From assembly GCF_000445995.2 (NCBI RefSeq), contig NC_022080.4, positions 620,001 through 684,000 of the forward strand: a DNA stretch of 64,000 nucleotides, given 5' to 3'. The notes beneath the pieces are model-generated. The model had not been told where the DNA came from, searched no databases, and worked only from the letters and a program-made list of their open reading frames with translations. Source of the stretch: Geobacillus genomosp. 3. Its GTDB lineage: Bacteria; Bacillota; Bacilli; Bacillales; Anoxybacillaceae. Made by a program: the position numbers and the translations under genes. Shown here in pieces: positions 47,630 to 56,284 of the stretch; positions within the stretch are counted from its first letter, which is position 1; each line of letters starts with the position of its first letter.

Positions 47630-49161
47630 TCGCCTTTTTCCCCTCTCGGTGTCGAGTCGTTCGGATGCAATATGCGGGCGCGTGTGCGAAACTGCTTCCA
47701 CGTGCTTGACACAACAACTTTTCCGGCTTCTTTCGAGGCGGGCATCAAGGGAGCGACATAAGGAACACCGCATGTTTGCAAATTGGCGGCATACGCCAAG
47801 ACTAAAAAAGACGAAAACATAAATCCAAACAATCCAAGGAACGAGGAACAAATTAGAACGAAAAACCGCAATAAGGTAGCAGTGCCCGATAAGTTTTGGT
47901 TGACAAGCATAAAGGAAGAAATAATGGAAATCGCGACGACCACAAGCGTCGCCGGCGAAGTGAGCCCGGCGTTAATGGCCGCCTGGCCGATAATCAGACC
48001 GCCGACGACTGACAACGTCTGTCCAATTGCAAGAGGCAGGCGCATTCCCGCTTCTTTAAACACTTCAAATAAAATCACCATGATAAACATTTCCAAAGAT
48101 ACAGGAAGCGGCACCCCTTGCCGGGAAAGGACAAGCGTTGCTAACAATGTAAACGGGAGCTGGTCTTGATGGAATGTCGTTAAGGCCATCCATCCACCCG
48201 GGAGCAAAATGGACACTGACGTGCCGACGAGACGGATCAAACGTTGAAAAACGACAAACAAGAAAAATGTATGATTGTCTTCGGAAGTATTCAATAAAAA
48301 CGTCAAATTGCCCGGGCCGATTAAAGCGGTCGGCGATCCGTCAACCAATATCACAAACCGCCCGTTAAGAAGCGAAGTGACAGCGAAATCCGGCCTTCCG
48401 GTATATCCGAACAAAGGGAAGATCGAAAACCGATGATCGGAAATCCAATGCTCGATTTGGTTTGTGCTTGTCACGGAATCTACATATAAATTCGTTAAAC
48501 GATGTCTCATTTCACCGATCACATCGGCATGGGCAATATCGTCGATATAGAGCAGCCCTACTTTTGTCTGGCTGCGCGTGCCGATAATAAACGATTCGTA
48601 AACGAGACGGTGCGAACGGATTCGCTTCCGAATTAACGCGACATTTTTGCTGATTTCTTCAATAAACCCGTCTTTCGGGCCGCGGATCGATACTTCTGTA
48701 TTCGGTTCTTCCGGATCACGGTTTGGCGGGCTGGCGATGGCCATGGCATATAACGCGCCCGCCTCTTCGAAATAAATGAGCAAATCGCCGCTAAACAGCC
48801 GGAAGTTTAGATCATCGATTCGCACTTCTTTTCCTATATATTCGAGCGTTGCCGGTTTACACGTTTCAATGTCGGCTGTCGAGCGGCACGAACATCGTCT
48901 GCACATGTCACGAAGCATCGGATAAACGGCTTTTTGCAGCATTTGTGTATCGCATAGTTCTTCACAATACAGAAAGAACAGCCGAACAGCGCCCATATCC
49001 CCGTCAGTTATAGTGGACTGAACCGCAGCCTCAGTGATGATGACATCATCGCATTTTTCATACATCGCCCGCAACGCTTCCTCAGAAATGACAATAGTTT
49101 CTAACCCCGTATGATCGTCGGTTACCCGTTTTTGTCCGGCTGCTCGCATCGATGTCGGCAT
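47626..49161 (-). CDS. spore germination protein, GerA subunit
   Basis: A 511-aa GerAA-type subunit. A large cytosolic N-terminal domain (about 1-270) precedes about five membrane helices. Typical stretches are SIRGPKDGFIEEISKNVALIRKRI and FVILVDGSPTALIGP. ATG at 49161 shares one base with the upstream stop and follows AAAGGAGGT. It forms the germinant receptor with the GerB- and GerC-like partners. Confidence 0.92.
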   Translation of the reverse strand: MPTSMRAAGQKRVTDDHTGLETIVISEEALRAMYEKCDDVIITEAAVQSTITDGDMGAVRLFFLYCEELCDTQMLQKAVYPMLRDMCRRCSCRSTADIETCKPATLEYIGKEVRIDDLNFRLFSGDLLIYFEEAGALYAMAIASPPNRDPEEPNTEVSIRGPKDGFIEEISKNVALIRKRIRSHRLVYESFIIGTRSQTKVGLLYIDDIAHADVIGEMRHRLTNLYVDSVTSTNQIEHWISDHRFSIFPLFGYTGRPDFAVTSLLNGRFVILVDGSPTALIGPGNLTFLLNTSEDNHTFFLFVVFQRLIRLVGTSVSILLPGGWMALTTFHQDQLPFTLLATLVLSRQGVPLPVSLEMFIMVILFEVFKEAGMRLPLAIGQTLSVVGGLIIGQAAINAGLTSPATLVVVAISIISSFMLVNQNLSGTATLLRFFVLICSSFLGLFGFMFSSFLVLAYAANLQTCGVPYVAPLMPASKEAGKVVVSSTWKQFRTRARILHPNDSTPRGEKGE

Positions 49162-50252
49162 TATGACGACCTCCTTTTCTGCTGGAGATGGGAAAATACC
49201 CCTAATAGGCTGAGCAAAACCGAAAGGGAAAGAGAGAAAACAAGCGATGACGGCAAAACCCAATGCTTAACGAAGTGGAAAAATTGATCATCCCCGATCG
49301 GAACGAGCGCTGCCGATATAATGGCGAGATAAACGACCATCAATACCCACCGGCGCGTTTCTCGATGTTGAATTGGAAACAGCTCGACAATGAGCGCTGT
49401 AAATAGTGAAATGCGAATGAAAGCTCCAGACAGCCATTGATGGACGGATAAAAAATCGACATGTTCGATGTATGTCCCTAAGTTAACCAACCTCCATTGT
49501 TCAAAAGCCGGATAGCGAAGGCGTGTAGCTTGCTCAGGGCCGAACTCCGTAATAGCGCCGATCGTCGGCCCGATGCTCAAACTGCCTGTAAAGATGGCGA
49601 TCATAAGAAGCGATTTCCATGAAAATGTGTTCGGCAGCCGGTGGGTGATGAACAAAAGCATAATCACTTCCGTGTAGCCGGCCCCGGCGTATGCCATGCC
49701 GTGCAGAACAGGCATCCACCCGTGTTCAAGCATAGGTTTTAACAAAGAATGATCTTTATGCTGCATAGTGGATAACATAACAAAAAATCCAAACACGGTG
49801 ACAAATGACAACAGGATAAGCGAAACATTTGCAATGGATTGGATGCCGCGGTAAGCGCTATAAAAACAAAGGCCGGTGATGGCAACAATCAGCGCCCATC
49901 GTGGCGTCGCCGGCAAATAAGATGTCGTTGTAAAGGTGACAGTATCAAATAAAGTGACAAAACTATGCACCAATAAAAAGATGGTGCTAATGAAAGCAAC
50001 CGCATAAGCAATGATGGGCGAGAATTGGGTGCTCAGCCACTCGAACAGCGGCTGACCGTTGGTCTGTTTAATGACAAAATAAAGAAGAAGCAGCCAGATA
50101 GGGAGAATAAGCAAATCGGCCGCAGCGGCGATCCATGCGTCCCGATGCGATGCTTCAAGCAAGATGGGAATAACAAGAACGTGATTCATCAGGCCGGTGG
50201 AAAGCATAATCACACTTAGTAGTTGTATAACGTTCAGCGGCTGCCCGTTCAT
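49161..50252 (-). CDS. spore germination protein, GerB (permease-like) subunit
   Basis: A 363-aa, ten-helix GerAB/YndE-type protein of the amino-acid permease superfamily, the subunit thought to bind the germinant. It is transcribed first, giving the order B-A-C. ATG at 50252 follows AAAGGGAATCACG. The germinant cannot be predicted. Confidence 0.9.
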   Translation of the reverse strand: MNGQPLNVIQLLSVIMLSTGLMNHVLVIPILLEASHRDAWIAAAADLLILPIWLLLLYFVIKQTNGQPLFEWLSTQFSPIIAYAVAFISTIFLLVHSFVTLFDTVTFTTTSYLPATPRWALIVAITGLCFYSAYRGIQSIANVSLILLSFVTVFGFFVMLSTMQHKDHSLLKPMLEHGWMPVLHGMAYAGAGYTEVIMLLFITHRLPNTFSWKSLLMIAIFTGSLSIGPTIGAITEFGPEQATRLRYPAFEQWRLVNLGTYIEHVDFLSVHQWLSGAFIRISLFTALIVELFPIQHRETRRWVLMVVYLAIISAALVPIGDDQFFHFVKHWVLPSSLVFSLSLSVLLSLLGVFSHLQQKRRSS

Positions 50253-50483
50253 CGTGATTCCCTTTCTTGACTGTGAAATTGATCCTGATAGACAACATTG
50301 TTTCCAACTAGAAACAAACTATGCATAGCCATCTAGGGGAACAAGGTGTCGGTCACTGCAACGATAAGGAAGGGGAATGCAACGGATGAATGACATCGGG
50401 ATGTTTTGGCGCGGTGTGGTGAACGAACCGCTAGGTGAGGAAAGAGCCATTTTTTCATATGAGCCTTTCTTTGTTTGCGAAAA

Positions 50484-50515
50484 GGGCCGCTCCGTCAGTA
50501 TGGAAGGGCGGCCCA
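50484..50515 (-). terminator. terminator of yitW
   Basis: GGGCCGC (50484-50490) pairs with GCGGCCC (50509-50515); the minus strand then has TTTTCGC. It lies 24 nt behind the yitW stop. Confidence 0.6.
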
Positions 50516-50539
50516 AGGGGAATCGAAGCGCTGCTTTTT

Positions 50540-50842
50540 TCAGGCAAAATAGCCAAGCTGCCGGAGCGCTTCTTCGCTCATCCGTTCCGGCGTCCAAGGC
50601 GGGTTCCATGTCACTTGGACGCGTACATCGCGGACGCCGTCGATTTGCTCGAGCGCCCGTTTGACGCCGCCGGCGATCGAGTCGTGAAGCGGGCAGCCGG
50701 GAGTGGTGAGCGTCATGAGCACATCGATATGGCCATTTTCAATTTGCAAGTCATAAATTAATCCTAAATCGACAACGTTAATGCCAAGCTCCGGATCTAT
50801 GACCGTTTTCAGCTGTTGAATGGCAAGTTCGCGGACATCCAT
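50540..50842 (-). CDS. yitW: Fe-S assembly protein of the MIP18/DUF59 family
   Basis: A 100-aa protein with the DUF59 pattern DPELGINVVDLGLIYD and the cysteine motif TLTTPGCPLHD. Members act in iron-sulfur cluster maturation. It matches B. subtilis YitW in size and position behind the yit backbone. ATG at 50842 follows GAGGAAAACACG. It is 21 nt downstream of the NnrS-like gene stop, so read-through from the denitrification operon is possible. Confidence 0.88.
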   Translation of the reverse strand: MDVRELAIQQLKTVIDPELGINVVDLGLIYDLQIENGHIDVLMTLTTPGCPLHDSIAGGVKRALEQIDGVRDVRVQVTWNPPWTPERMSEEALRQLGYFA

Positions 50843-50863
50843 CGTGTTTTCCTCCTCATTCCT

Positions 50864-52114
50864 TTATTTTCGAAAGACCGCTAAAATCGTTCCGGCAAAA
50901 GCAACGCTTAATCCAGCTAACAATACTTGAGCGATGGCCAACAGCGGCACGCTGGCGACAGCCAGCGCCACAGCCGCCAGCGCCAAGGCGGCGAGCCATA
51001 GGCGGCATTGAATGGTGATGGCCCGCTCGTTCATCATTTGTTTTAACGTCGGCACGTTTTGTTGGCCGACTTTTTCGCTGTAACGATGCGTCCACCATAA
51101 AAACGGCACGATTTTAAACAAATAGCCGATGATGCTAAAGCCGATCCAGCCGATTGTAGAAAGATAGAGGATGATGCCAAGCCACCGTCCGCTGCCGGCT
51201 ATGATGGCGATGACGGCGGCCGCGTGCAGCGCAAGGCCGATGGCCACCGCCGTCACGGAAAATTGAAACGGACGGTCAAGCGTTTTTTTCATTCGCTTTT
51301 GCAAAATGGCGCGGATATGCCAGGCGAAAACGGCGAATCCGCCCATGAGCAAAGCGGCACCGACCGCAAGCCCTGCCTTGTTTGGCGAGAATAGGCTGGC
51401 GAACGCCACCGCAATCCCGCCGGTGTACAGCGCATAGACGTAGCGCGCCGGCCGCAGCGAAAAGCCGTGGGCGAGCGAAAACATCGGCGCCATTTTGTAT
51501 GAAAAGCCCATGATAAGCAGCGTAAACCAACCGCACAGCCCAAACAGCACATGCAGCCCGAACACCGATTCGTGGCTGTTGGCGCCTGTAGCGGCAAAAA
51601 AGTGAAACGCCAGCATCCCCCCGGCGGCTGCCGTCAGCAGCAAAAACAACAGCGATGTGGCGACAAAGAGCGTCATGACGTTTTTCGTTTCTTGCTTTCT
51701 CAACGTCATCGCCATTTGCCAGACGAACAAAACGATGCCAAGCAAAAGCAGCAAGCCGGGAAGAAACGCCTGGTTGGGCGCCACCGCCAGGCTTACGGCA
51801 AACGCGACAATGCCGGTTGCTGTCACGGCAAATTGCCAAAAGCCGAGCCGCTCGCTCCAAATCGGCGTCAAAAAGGCGACGGGAACGAGTTGATACATCG
51901 CCCCCATGGCCGTCATTAAGGCGAACCCGAGCAGGCCGAGGTGGGCCGCCGCCCAGACGAGCGGCAGCCGGAACGTGCCGCCGCTAAGGGCAGGAACGGC
52001 CCAAAGCAGCATAAGTTGCGAGACGGCGAACGCTAACACGGCGAACATGATAAACGAAAACGGCAGACGGACGTCTGTTTCCGTTCCCGTGCGAGTAGGA
52101 AACACGTTGCTCAT
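50864..52114 (-). CDS. 12-helix NnrS-like / haem-copper-oxidase-I-like membrane protein
   Basis: A 416-aa protein of about 12 membrane helices. Histidines sit near the ends of helices: AAHLGLLGFALMTAMGAMYQ, SHESVFGLHVLFGLCGW, SLAHGF and WWTHRY, which suggests bound haem as in NnrS or oxidase subunit I relatives. No complete oxidase metal site is visible. NnrS proteins relieve nitrosative stress. Its start overlaps the upstream DUF2249 gene by 4 nt, and the operon carries the denitrification-type Crp/Fnr site. Exact family uncertain. Confidence 0.55.
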   Translation of the reverse strand: MSNVFPTRTGTETDVRLPFSFIMFAVLAFAVSQLMLLWAVPALSGGTFRLPLVWAAAHLGLLGFALMTAMGAMYQLVPVAFLTPIWSERLGFWQFAVTATGIVAFAVSLAVAPNQAFLPGLLLLLGIVLFVWQMAMTLRKQETKNVMTLFVATSLLFLLLTAAAGGMLAFHFFAATGANSHESVFGLHVLFGLCGWFTLLIMGFSYKMAPMFSLAHGFSLRPARYVYALYTGGIAVAFASLFSPNKAGLAVGAALLMGGFAVFAWHIRAILQKRMKKTLDRPFQFSVTAVAIGLALHAAAVIAIIAGSGRWLGIILYLSTIGWIGFSIIGYLFKIVPFLWWTHRYSEKVGQQNVPTLKQMMNERAITIQCRLWLAALALAAVALAVASVPLLAIAQVLLAGLSVAFAGTILAVFRK

Positions 52115-52320
52115 CCTTTCGTAATTCGAATTTCGAAGCTGCCGTCTTCGCGTGCGAACGTTTCGTGCCGGTAGCCGAGCTCATCGAGCTGTTCGTACAA
52201 AAACATCGGGCGGCGGTCGTTGATGATCGTCAACGTTTCACCTTGATTGAGTTTCGCGAGGGCGGCAAGCGTCCGCATCATCGGTTGCGGCGGCTCCAAT
52301 CCGCGGTTGTCTAGGATCAT
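52111..52320 (-). CDS. DUF2249 protein 1 (TusA-like fold)
   Basis: A 69-aa protein beginning MILDNRGLEPPQPMMRTL. The DNRGLEPPQPMM stretch parallels the DxRGLxCPxP motif of TusA but lacks its cysteine, as in DUF2249 proteins. ATG at 52320 overlaps the stop of the preceding DUF2249 gene, following GGGGGGAGAC. Function unknown; the family is common beside nitrite and NO reductase genes. Confidence 0.78.
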   Translation of the reverse strand: MILDNRGLEPPQPMMRTLAALAKLNQGETLTIINDRRPMFLYEQLDELGYRHETFAREDGSFEIRITKG

Positions 52321-52556
52321 TTGTCTCCCCCCTGTTTGGTGAACGTCACTTTCCAATGTTTTTTCTCGATTTGTTCGGCCTCGTACGTAAATCCTTTCGC
52401 TTTCATAATCGGAAACAGCGGCAGCGGCTTGAACGGGGCATGCAAAATGAACGTATCGCCCGGCTGCAGCGGCTTAATGGCGTTCATAATCTTTTCAAAC
52501 GGTTCCCGTTTTTGCCGCAAGTCTTCGCGCACATCGAGTTCGATCGTGACAGCCAT
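52317..52556 (-). CDS. DUF2249 protein 2
   Basis: A 79-aa protein (MAVTIELDVREDLRQKREPF...). It shows the DUF2249 pattern: DxRED opening, PFEKIMNAIKPLQPGDTFILHAPFKP centre. ATG at 52556 follows AGGAGG. It is first in a three-gene operon (DUF2249, DUF2249, NnrS-like), driven by the TGTGA-N6-TCACA promoter. Role unknown. Confidence 0.78.
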   Translation of the reverse strand: MAVTIELDVREDLRQKREPFEKIMNAIKPLQPGDTFILHAPFKPLPLFPIMKAKGFTYEAEQIEKKHWKVTFTKQGGDK

Positions 52557-52581
52557 GTACATTTCCTCCTTTTTGACTACT

Positions 52582-52624
52582 ATGATAATCATTTTCAACA
52601 ACCGGTGTTGTGATATGGCTCACA
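52582..52624 (-). promoter_or_regulatory. Crp/Fnr-type promoter of the DUF2249 operon
   Basis: TGTGA-TATGGC-TCACA (52609-52624) is a perfect site. On the minus strand TATCAT (52582-52587) is the -10. The predicted start 52575 puts the site centre at -41.5. Confidence 0.8.
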
Positions 52625-52633
52625 CATAGATCG

Positions 52634-53326
52634 TTAGAAAAAGATTTCTTTTTCCAACCCTTCCTGATCGATCAAATAAAAGCCGTGTTCATCGACATGA
52701 ATCAACCCTTTTCGTTTCAGCTGGCTTAACGTCCGGCTCACCGTTTCCCGCGCCGTGCCGATCATATTGGCCAGTTCGCGGTTTGTCACATGGGCGGTGA
52801 GGCGGTGCCATTTCCCTTGCTTGACGGCGTTCGTGCGCGTCAGCCGCAACAATAGAAGCACGATTTGTTCGTACGTATTATGGAGCACCTGGGCCTCAAG
52901 CCGGTTTTGCAAGTCGACGATTTTTTCCCCCATGACGCGAAACAGTTTCATGCATAGCTCAGGACTCGCCATCAGCACTTGCTCGAAATCGTGGATCGGA
53001 ATGGCGACCAACGTCGCTTCCTCGACCACTTCAGCGTGAGCCGGATACGTGCCTTTTAAGAAAAAGCCGGCGTGCGGAAACATTTCTCCCGTCTGCAAAA
53101 GCGAAACGATTTGTTCTTTTCCGCTCAAGTCGGTTTTATAAATTTTCACCGTGCCGGAATGAATGAAATAGACGCGCTCGAGCGGGTCGCCTTGCATAAA
53201 GACGAACGTCCGCGGCTTGTAGACGCGCACGTGGGAGATGGCGACAAGCGAGTCGAGCTCGTAATCGGACAGTTCGCGAAACAACGGAACGGTTTTGAGA
53301 CGGTCTTTCATCCAATGGTTCGCCAT
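52634..53326 (-). CDS. Crp/Fnr-family regulator without Fe-S cysteines
   Basis: A 230-aa regulator: cyclic-nucleotide-binding-like beta roll (about 12-125), long dimer helix (about 128-160), helix-turn-helix with NRELANMIGTARETVSR (182-198). The R-E-xxx-R of the recognition helix fits TGTGA half-sites, as in CRP. It has only one Cys (125), so it cannot hold the 4Fe-4S cluster of Fnr; NO or haem sensing as in DNR/NNR proteins is possible. ATG at 53326 follows AAAGGAGAG. Its own promoter carries a site at -41.5. Confidence 0.88.
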   Translation of the reverse strand: MANHWMKDRLKTVPLFRELSDYELDSLVAISHVRVYKPRTFVFMQGDPLERVYFIHSGTVKIYKTDLSGKEQIVSLLQTGEMFPHAGFFLKGTYPAHAEVVEEATLVAIPIHDFEQVLMASPELCMKLFRVMGEKIVDLQNRLEAQVLHNTYEQIVLLLLRLTRTNAVKQGKWHRLTAHVTNRELANMIGTARETVSRTLSQLKRKGLIHVDEHGFYLIDQEGLEKEIFF

Positions 53327-53431
53327 GGCGTTCTCTCCTTTGGAAATGTGACAAAAGTGTGACAATTGCCAATGGGACATCGATGCCTTTCTTTTGTTGA
53401 AAAGCCGCACCGTTTGGCGCCTTCTGCCTTC

Positions 53432-53474
53432 ATTGTATAAATTCTCACACTTCAAAGCTGTGATATAAATCATA
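53432..53474 (-). promoter_or_regulatory. Crp/Fnr site between the regulator and norB
   Basis: TGTGA-TATAAA-TCATA (53459-53474), one mismatch from the perfect site. For the regulator gene, TACAAT on the minus strand (53432-53437) places the centre at -41.5. For norB, whose TACAAT is at 53520-53525, the centre is near -65; a weaker match (TTTGC-CCCCGC-TCACA, 53482-53497) lies near -42. Confidence 0.7.
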
Positions 53475-53558
53475 GTGGATGTTTGCCCCCGCTCACAAAT
53501 CGGTCAAAGCGAAGAGCGCTACAATGGGGACGAACAAACGAGAAGGAGGTTGCGCTAC

Positions 53559-55922
53559 ATGGAGATTCAGCGATCCGTTCGCCCCAATGTCCGGCCGGGG
53601 CGGCAAACGACCAATAGTTTTCTCAAATCCATTCTTATTTTCACCATTTTAATCAGCTTTACCGTCCTGCTTGTCGGCGGGTATTGGATTTTTAAAGAGA
53701 TGGCGCCAAGGCCAAAAGAAGTGCGCAGCGAAGACGGTCAAGTGCTGATGACGAAAGAAACGATCATCGGCGGGCAAGCTGTCTTCCAAAAATACGGGCT
53801 GATGGATTACGGCACCGTGCTGGGCCACGGGTCGTATATGGGACCGGACTACACAGCCGAAGCGCTCAAAGTTTACACGGAAGGCATGCAAGACTACAAA
53901 GCAAACGAGAAATACAACAAGCCGTTTTCCGAGTTAACGGATGAGGAAAAAACGGTCATTCGCGAACAAGTCATCAGCGAAATGCGAAAAAACCGCTATA
54001 ATCCGGTAACCGATGTGCTGGTGTTAACGGACGCCCAAGTGTACGGGCTTGAAAACGTGCGCGACTATTACCGCGACGTGTTTACGAATGGCGACGGTTG
54101 GGGATTGAAAAAAGGATTGATTAAGGAAACCGATATGCCAAAAACGGATCGCGCTTGGGTCGCTGAGGGCGATCAAATCCAACAAATTGCTGACTTTTTC
54201 TTCTGGACCGCCTGGCTGTCGAGCACGTTGAGAATTGGCGACGAAATTACGTATACGAACAACTGGCCATATTATGAAGACGCCGGCAATACGATGTCGT
54301 TCTCGGCTGTCTGGTGGAGCGGCGCCAGCGTCACGATTTTGATTTTGTTCGTCGGGATCATTTTGTACGTGTTTTACCGCTATCAGTTAGGGATGCAAGA
54401 GGCGTATGCGGAAGGGAAGTTTCCGGTTATCGATTTGCGGCGGCAGCCGCTCACCGCTTCGCAAGTGAAAGCGGGCAAATATTTCGTTGTCGTCGCGGCA
54501 CTGTTCTTCGTGCAAACGATGTTCGGGGCGTTGCTTGCCCACTACTACACCGAGCCGGACAGTTTCTTTGGCATTGATGGGATTTACGACTTGCTGCCGT
54601 TTAATATCGCTAAAAGTTACCATTTGCAGTTGGCCATTTTCTGGATCGCAACGGCATGGCTTGGCATGGGAATTTTCGTCGCTCCGCTTGTCGGCGGACA
54701 AGAGCCGAAAAAGCAAGGGCTGCTTGTCGATCTCCTGTTTTGGGCGCTTGTCGTCCTTGTCGGCGGCAGCATGATCGGCCAATGGCTCGGCGTCAACGGT
54801 TACTTAGGAAACAGCTGGTTCTTGTTTGGCCACCAAGGTTGGGAATACCTTGAACTTGGCCGCGTCTGGCAAATTATTTTAGTCGTGGGCATGCTGCTTT
54901 GGCTGTTTATCGTCTTCCGCGGTGTCAAACGCGGGCTGAAGCGGGAAAGCGACAGAGGCGGGCTCATCCACTTGCTGTTTTACTCAGCCATCGCCGTTCC
55001 GTTCTTCTACATTTTCGCCTTCTTTATGGAGCCGGATACGAACTTTACGATGGCCGACTTTTGGCGTTGGTGGATCATCCACTTATGGGTGGAAGGGATT
55101 TTTGAAGTGTTTGCCGTTGTTGTGATCGGATTCTTGCTCGTGCAAATGCGGCTTGTGACGAAAAAATCGACCGTTCGAGCGCTCTATTTCCAATTTACTC
55201 TTTTGTTGGGCAGCGGTGTGATCGGCATCGGACACCACTATTACTACAACGGTTCACCGGAAATTTGGATCGCCCTTGGGGCGGTGTTCTCGGCGCTTGA
55301 AGTCATCCCGCTTACACTGCTCATTTTGGAAGCGTACGAACAATACAAAATGATGCGCGACGGCGGGGTCAACTTCCCGTACAAAGCGACGTTCTGGTTC
55401 TTAATTTCGACCGCTATTTGGAACTTAGTCGGCGCCGGCGTGCTCGGTTTTCTCATCAACTTGCCGGCTGTCAGCTACTTTGAACACGGGCAGTTTTTAA
55501 CGCCGGCCCACGGCCACGGGGCGATGATGGGCGTGTATGGCATGTTCGCGATTGCCGTGCTTCTTTACTCGCTGCGCAACATCGTCAAACCGGAAGCATG
55601 GAATGACAAATGGCTGAAATTCTCGTGCTGGATGTTAAATATCGGGCTTGCAGGCATGATCGTCATCACGCTTCTTCCGGTCGGGGTGTTGCAAATCAAA
55701 GAAGCATTTGTGAACGGCTATTGGGCGTCGCGTTCGCCGTCTTTCCTGCAGCAAGACATCGTGCAAAACTTGTTGCTCATCCGCTTCGTTCCGGATACGA
55801 TCTTTTTAATCGGCGTCGTCGCCTTGCTTGCCTTTGCGGTGAAAGTGATGTTCCACTTGCGCAAACCGACGCATCGCGAAGGGGAAGAGCTGCCGGTCGT
55901 AAACTTAGCTGAAGAAGAGTAA
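53559..55922 (+). CDS. norB: quinol-dependent nitric oxide reductase (qNOR)
   Basis: A 787-aa single-subunit membrane enzyme that reduces two NO to N2O with quinol electrons. It is nearly identical in length and sequence to the structurally known G. stearothermophilus qNOR. An N-terminal helix and extracellular cytochrome-c-like domain without haem (about 40-220) precede 12 helices holding haems b, b3 and FeB (ligand His in SYHLQLAIFW, WWIIHLWVEGIFE, GHHYYYNG, HGHGAMMG). ATG at 53559 follows AGAAGGAGG. It detoxifies or respires NO made by NirK. Confidence 0.95.
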   Translation: MEIQRSVRPNVRPGRQTTNSFLKSILIFTILISFTVLLVGGYWIFKEMAPRPKEVRSEDGQVLMTKETIIGGQAVFQKYGLMDYGTVLGHGSYMGPDYTAEALKVYTEGMQDYKANEKYNKPFSELTDEEKTVIREQVISEMRKNRYNPVTDVLVLTDAQVYGLENVRDYYRDVFTNGDGWGLKKGLIKETDMPKTDRAWVAEGDQIQQIADFFFWTAWLSSTLRIGDEITYTNNWPYYEDAGNTMSFSAVWWSGASVTILILFVGIILYVFYRYQLGMQEAYAEGKFPVIDLRRQPLTASQVKAGKYFVVVAALFFVQTMFGALLAHYYTEPDSFFGIDGIYDLLPFNIAKSYHLQLAIFWIATAWLGMGIFVAPLVGGQEPKKQGLLVDLLFWALVVLVGGSMIGQWLGVNGYLGNSWFLFGHQGWEYLELGRVWQIILVVGMLLWLFIVFRGVKRGLKRESDRGGLIHLLFYSAIAVPFFYIFAFFMEPDTNFTMADFWRWWIIHLWVEGIFEVFAVVVIGFLLVQMRLVTKKSTVRALYFQFTLLLGSGVIGIGHHYYYNGSPEIWIALGAVFSALEVIPLTLLILEAYEQYKMMRDGGVNFPYKATFWFLISTAIWNLVGAGVLGFLINLPAVSYFEHGQFLTPAHGHGAMMGVYGMFAIAVLLYSLRNIVKPEAWNDKWLKFSCWMLNIGLAGMIVITLLPVGVLQIKEAFVNGYWASRSPSFLQQDIVQNLLLIRFVPDTIFLIGVVALLAFAVKVMFHLRKPTHREGEELPVVNLAEEE

Positions 55923-55931
55923 AAACAAACA

Positions 55932-55956
55932 CGCACAGCGGAATCCGCTGTGCGTT
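55932..55956 (+). terminator. terminator of norB
   Basis: ACGCACAGCGG (55932-55942) pairs with CCGCTGTGCGT (55946-55956), followed by TTCATTTTG. Perfect 11-bp stem. Confidence 0.8.
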
Positions 55957-55985
55957 TCATTTTGAAACGTTTTCACCAATAAAGA

Positions 55986-56156
55986 TTATCGCCCGTGGCA
56001 TTCGCTCGTTTCGCTGTTTTCTTTCTCTTTTTGCTTGTCATGGCACGGAAAGCAGTATAACGTCTCTGTTTCCCGGCTGACGACACCGTTTAAAAACCCA
56101 TGCAGACAATGGATCGGCTTGCCGCATTGCGCGCAAAAGCCAACAAGCTCTTCCAA
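55986..56156 (-). CDS. 56-aa zinc-ribbon-like protein
   Basis: A short frame starting with TTG at 56156, nine bases after AGGAG. It reads MEELVGFCAQCGKPIHCLHG and later LYCFPCHDKQ. Two CxxC pairs (Cys 8/11 and 35/38) and extra Cys/His suggest a small zinc- or metal-binding fold. No family recognised. It lies convergent to norB inside the denitrification island; without a Crp/Fnr site in its own direction its expression is unclear. Confidence 0.6.
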   Translation of the reverse strand: MEELVGFCAQCGKPIHCLHGFLNGVVSRETETLYCFPCHDKQKEKENSETSECHGR

Positions 56157-56202
56157 CCGCCATTTCTCCTTTCACAGGGATTGAAAATGTTCACCGTCCG
56201 GC

Positions 56203-56245
56203 TGTGACGCGCGTCACTACCGTCGTAGGCCAAAGCGGCTATGAT
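56203..56245 (+). promoter_or_regulatory. Crp/Fnr-type promoter of DUF2249 gene 3
   Basis: TGTGA-CGCGCG-TCACT (56203-56218), one mismatch, with TATGAT at 56240-56245 as -10. Predicted start 56252, centre at -41.5. Confidence 0.75.
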
Positions 56246-56284
56246 GAGTATATAATTCATTATACTACAAAGGAGGCCGACGTT

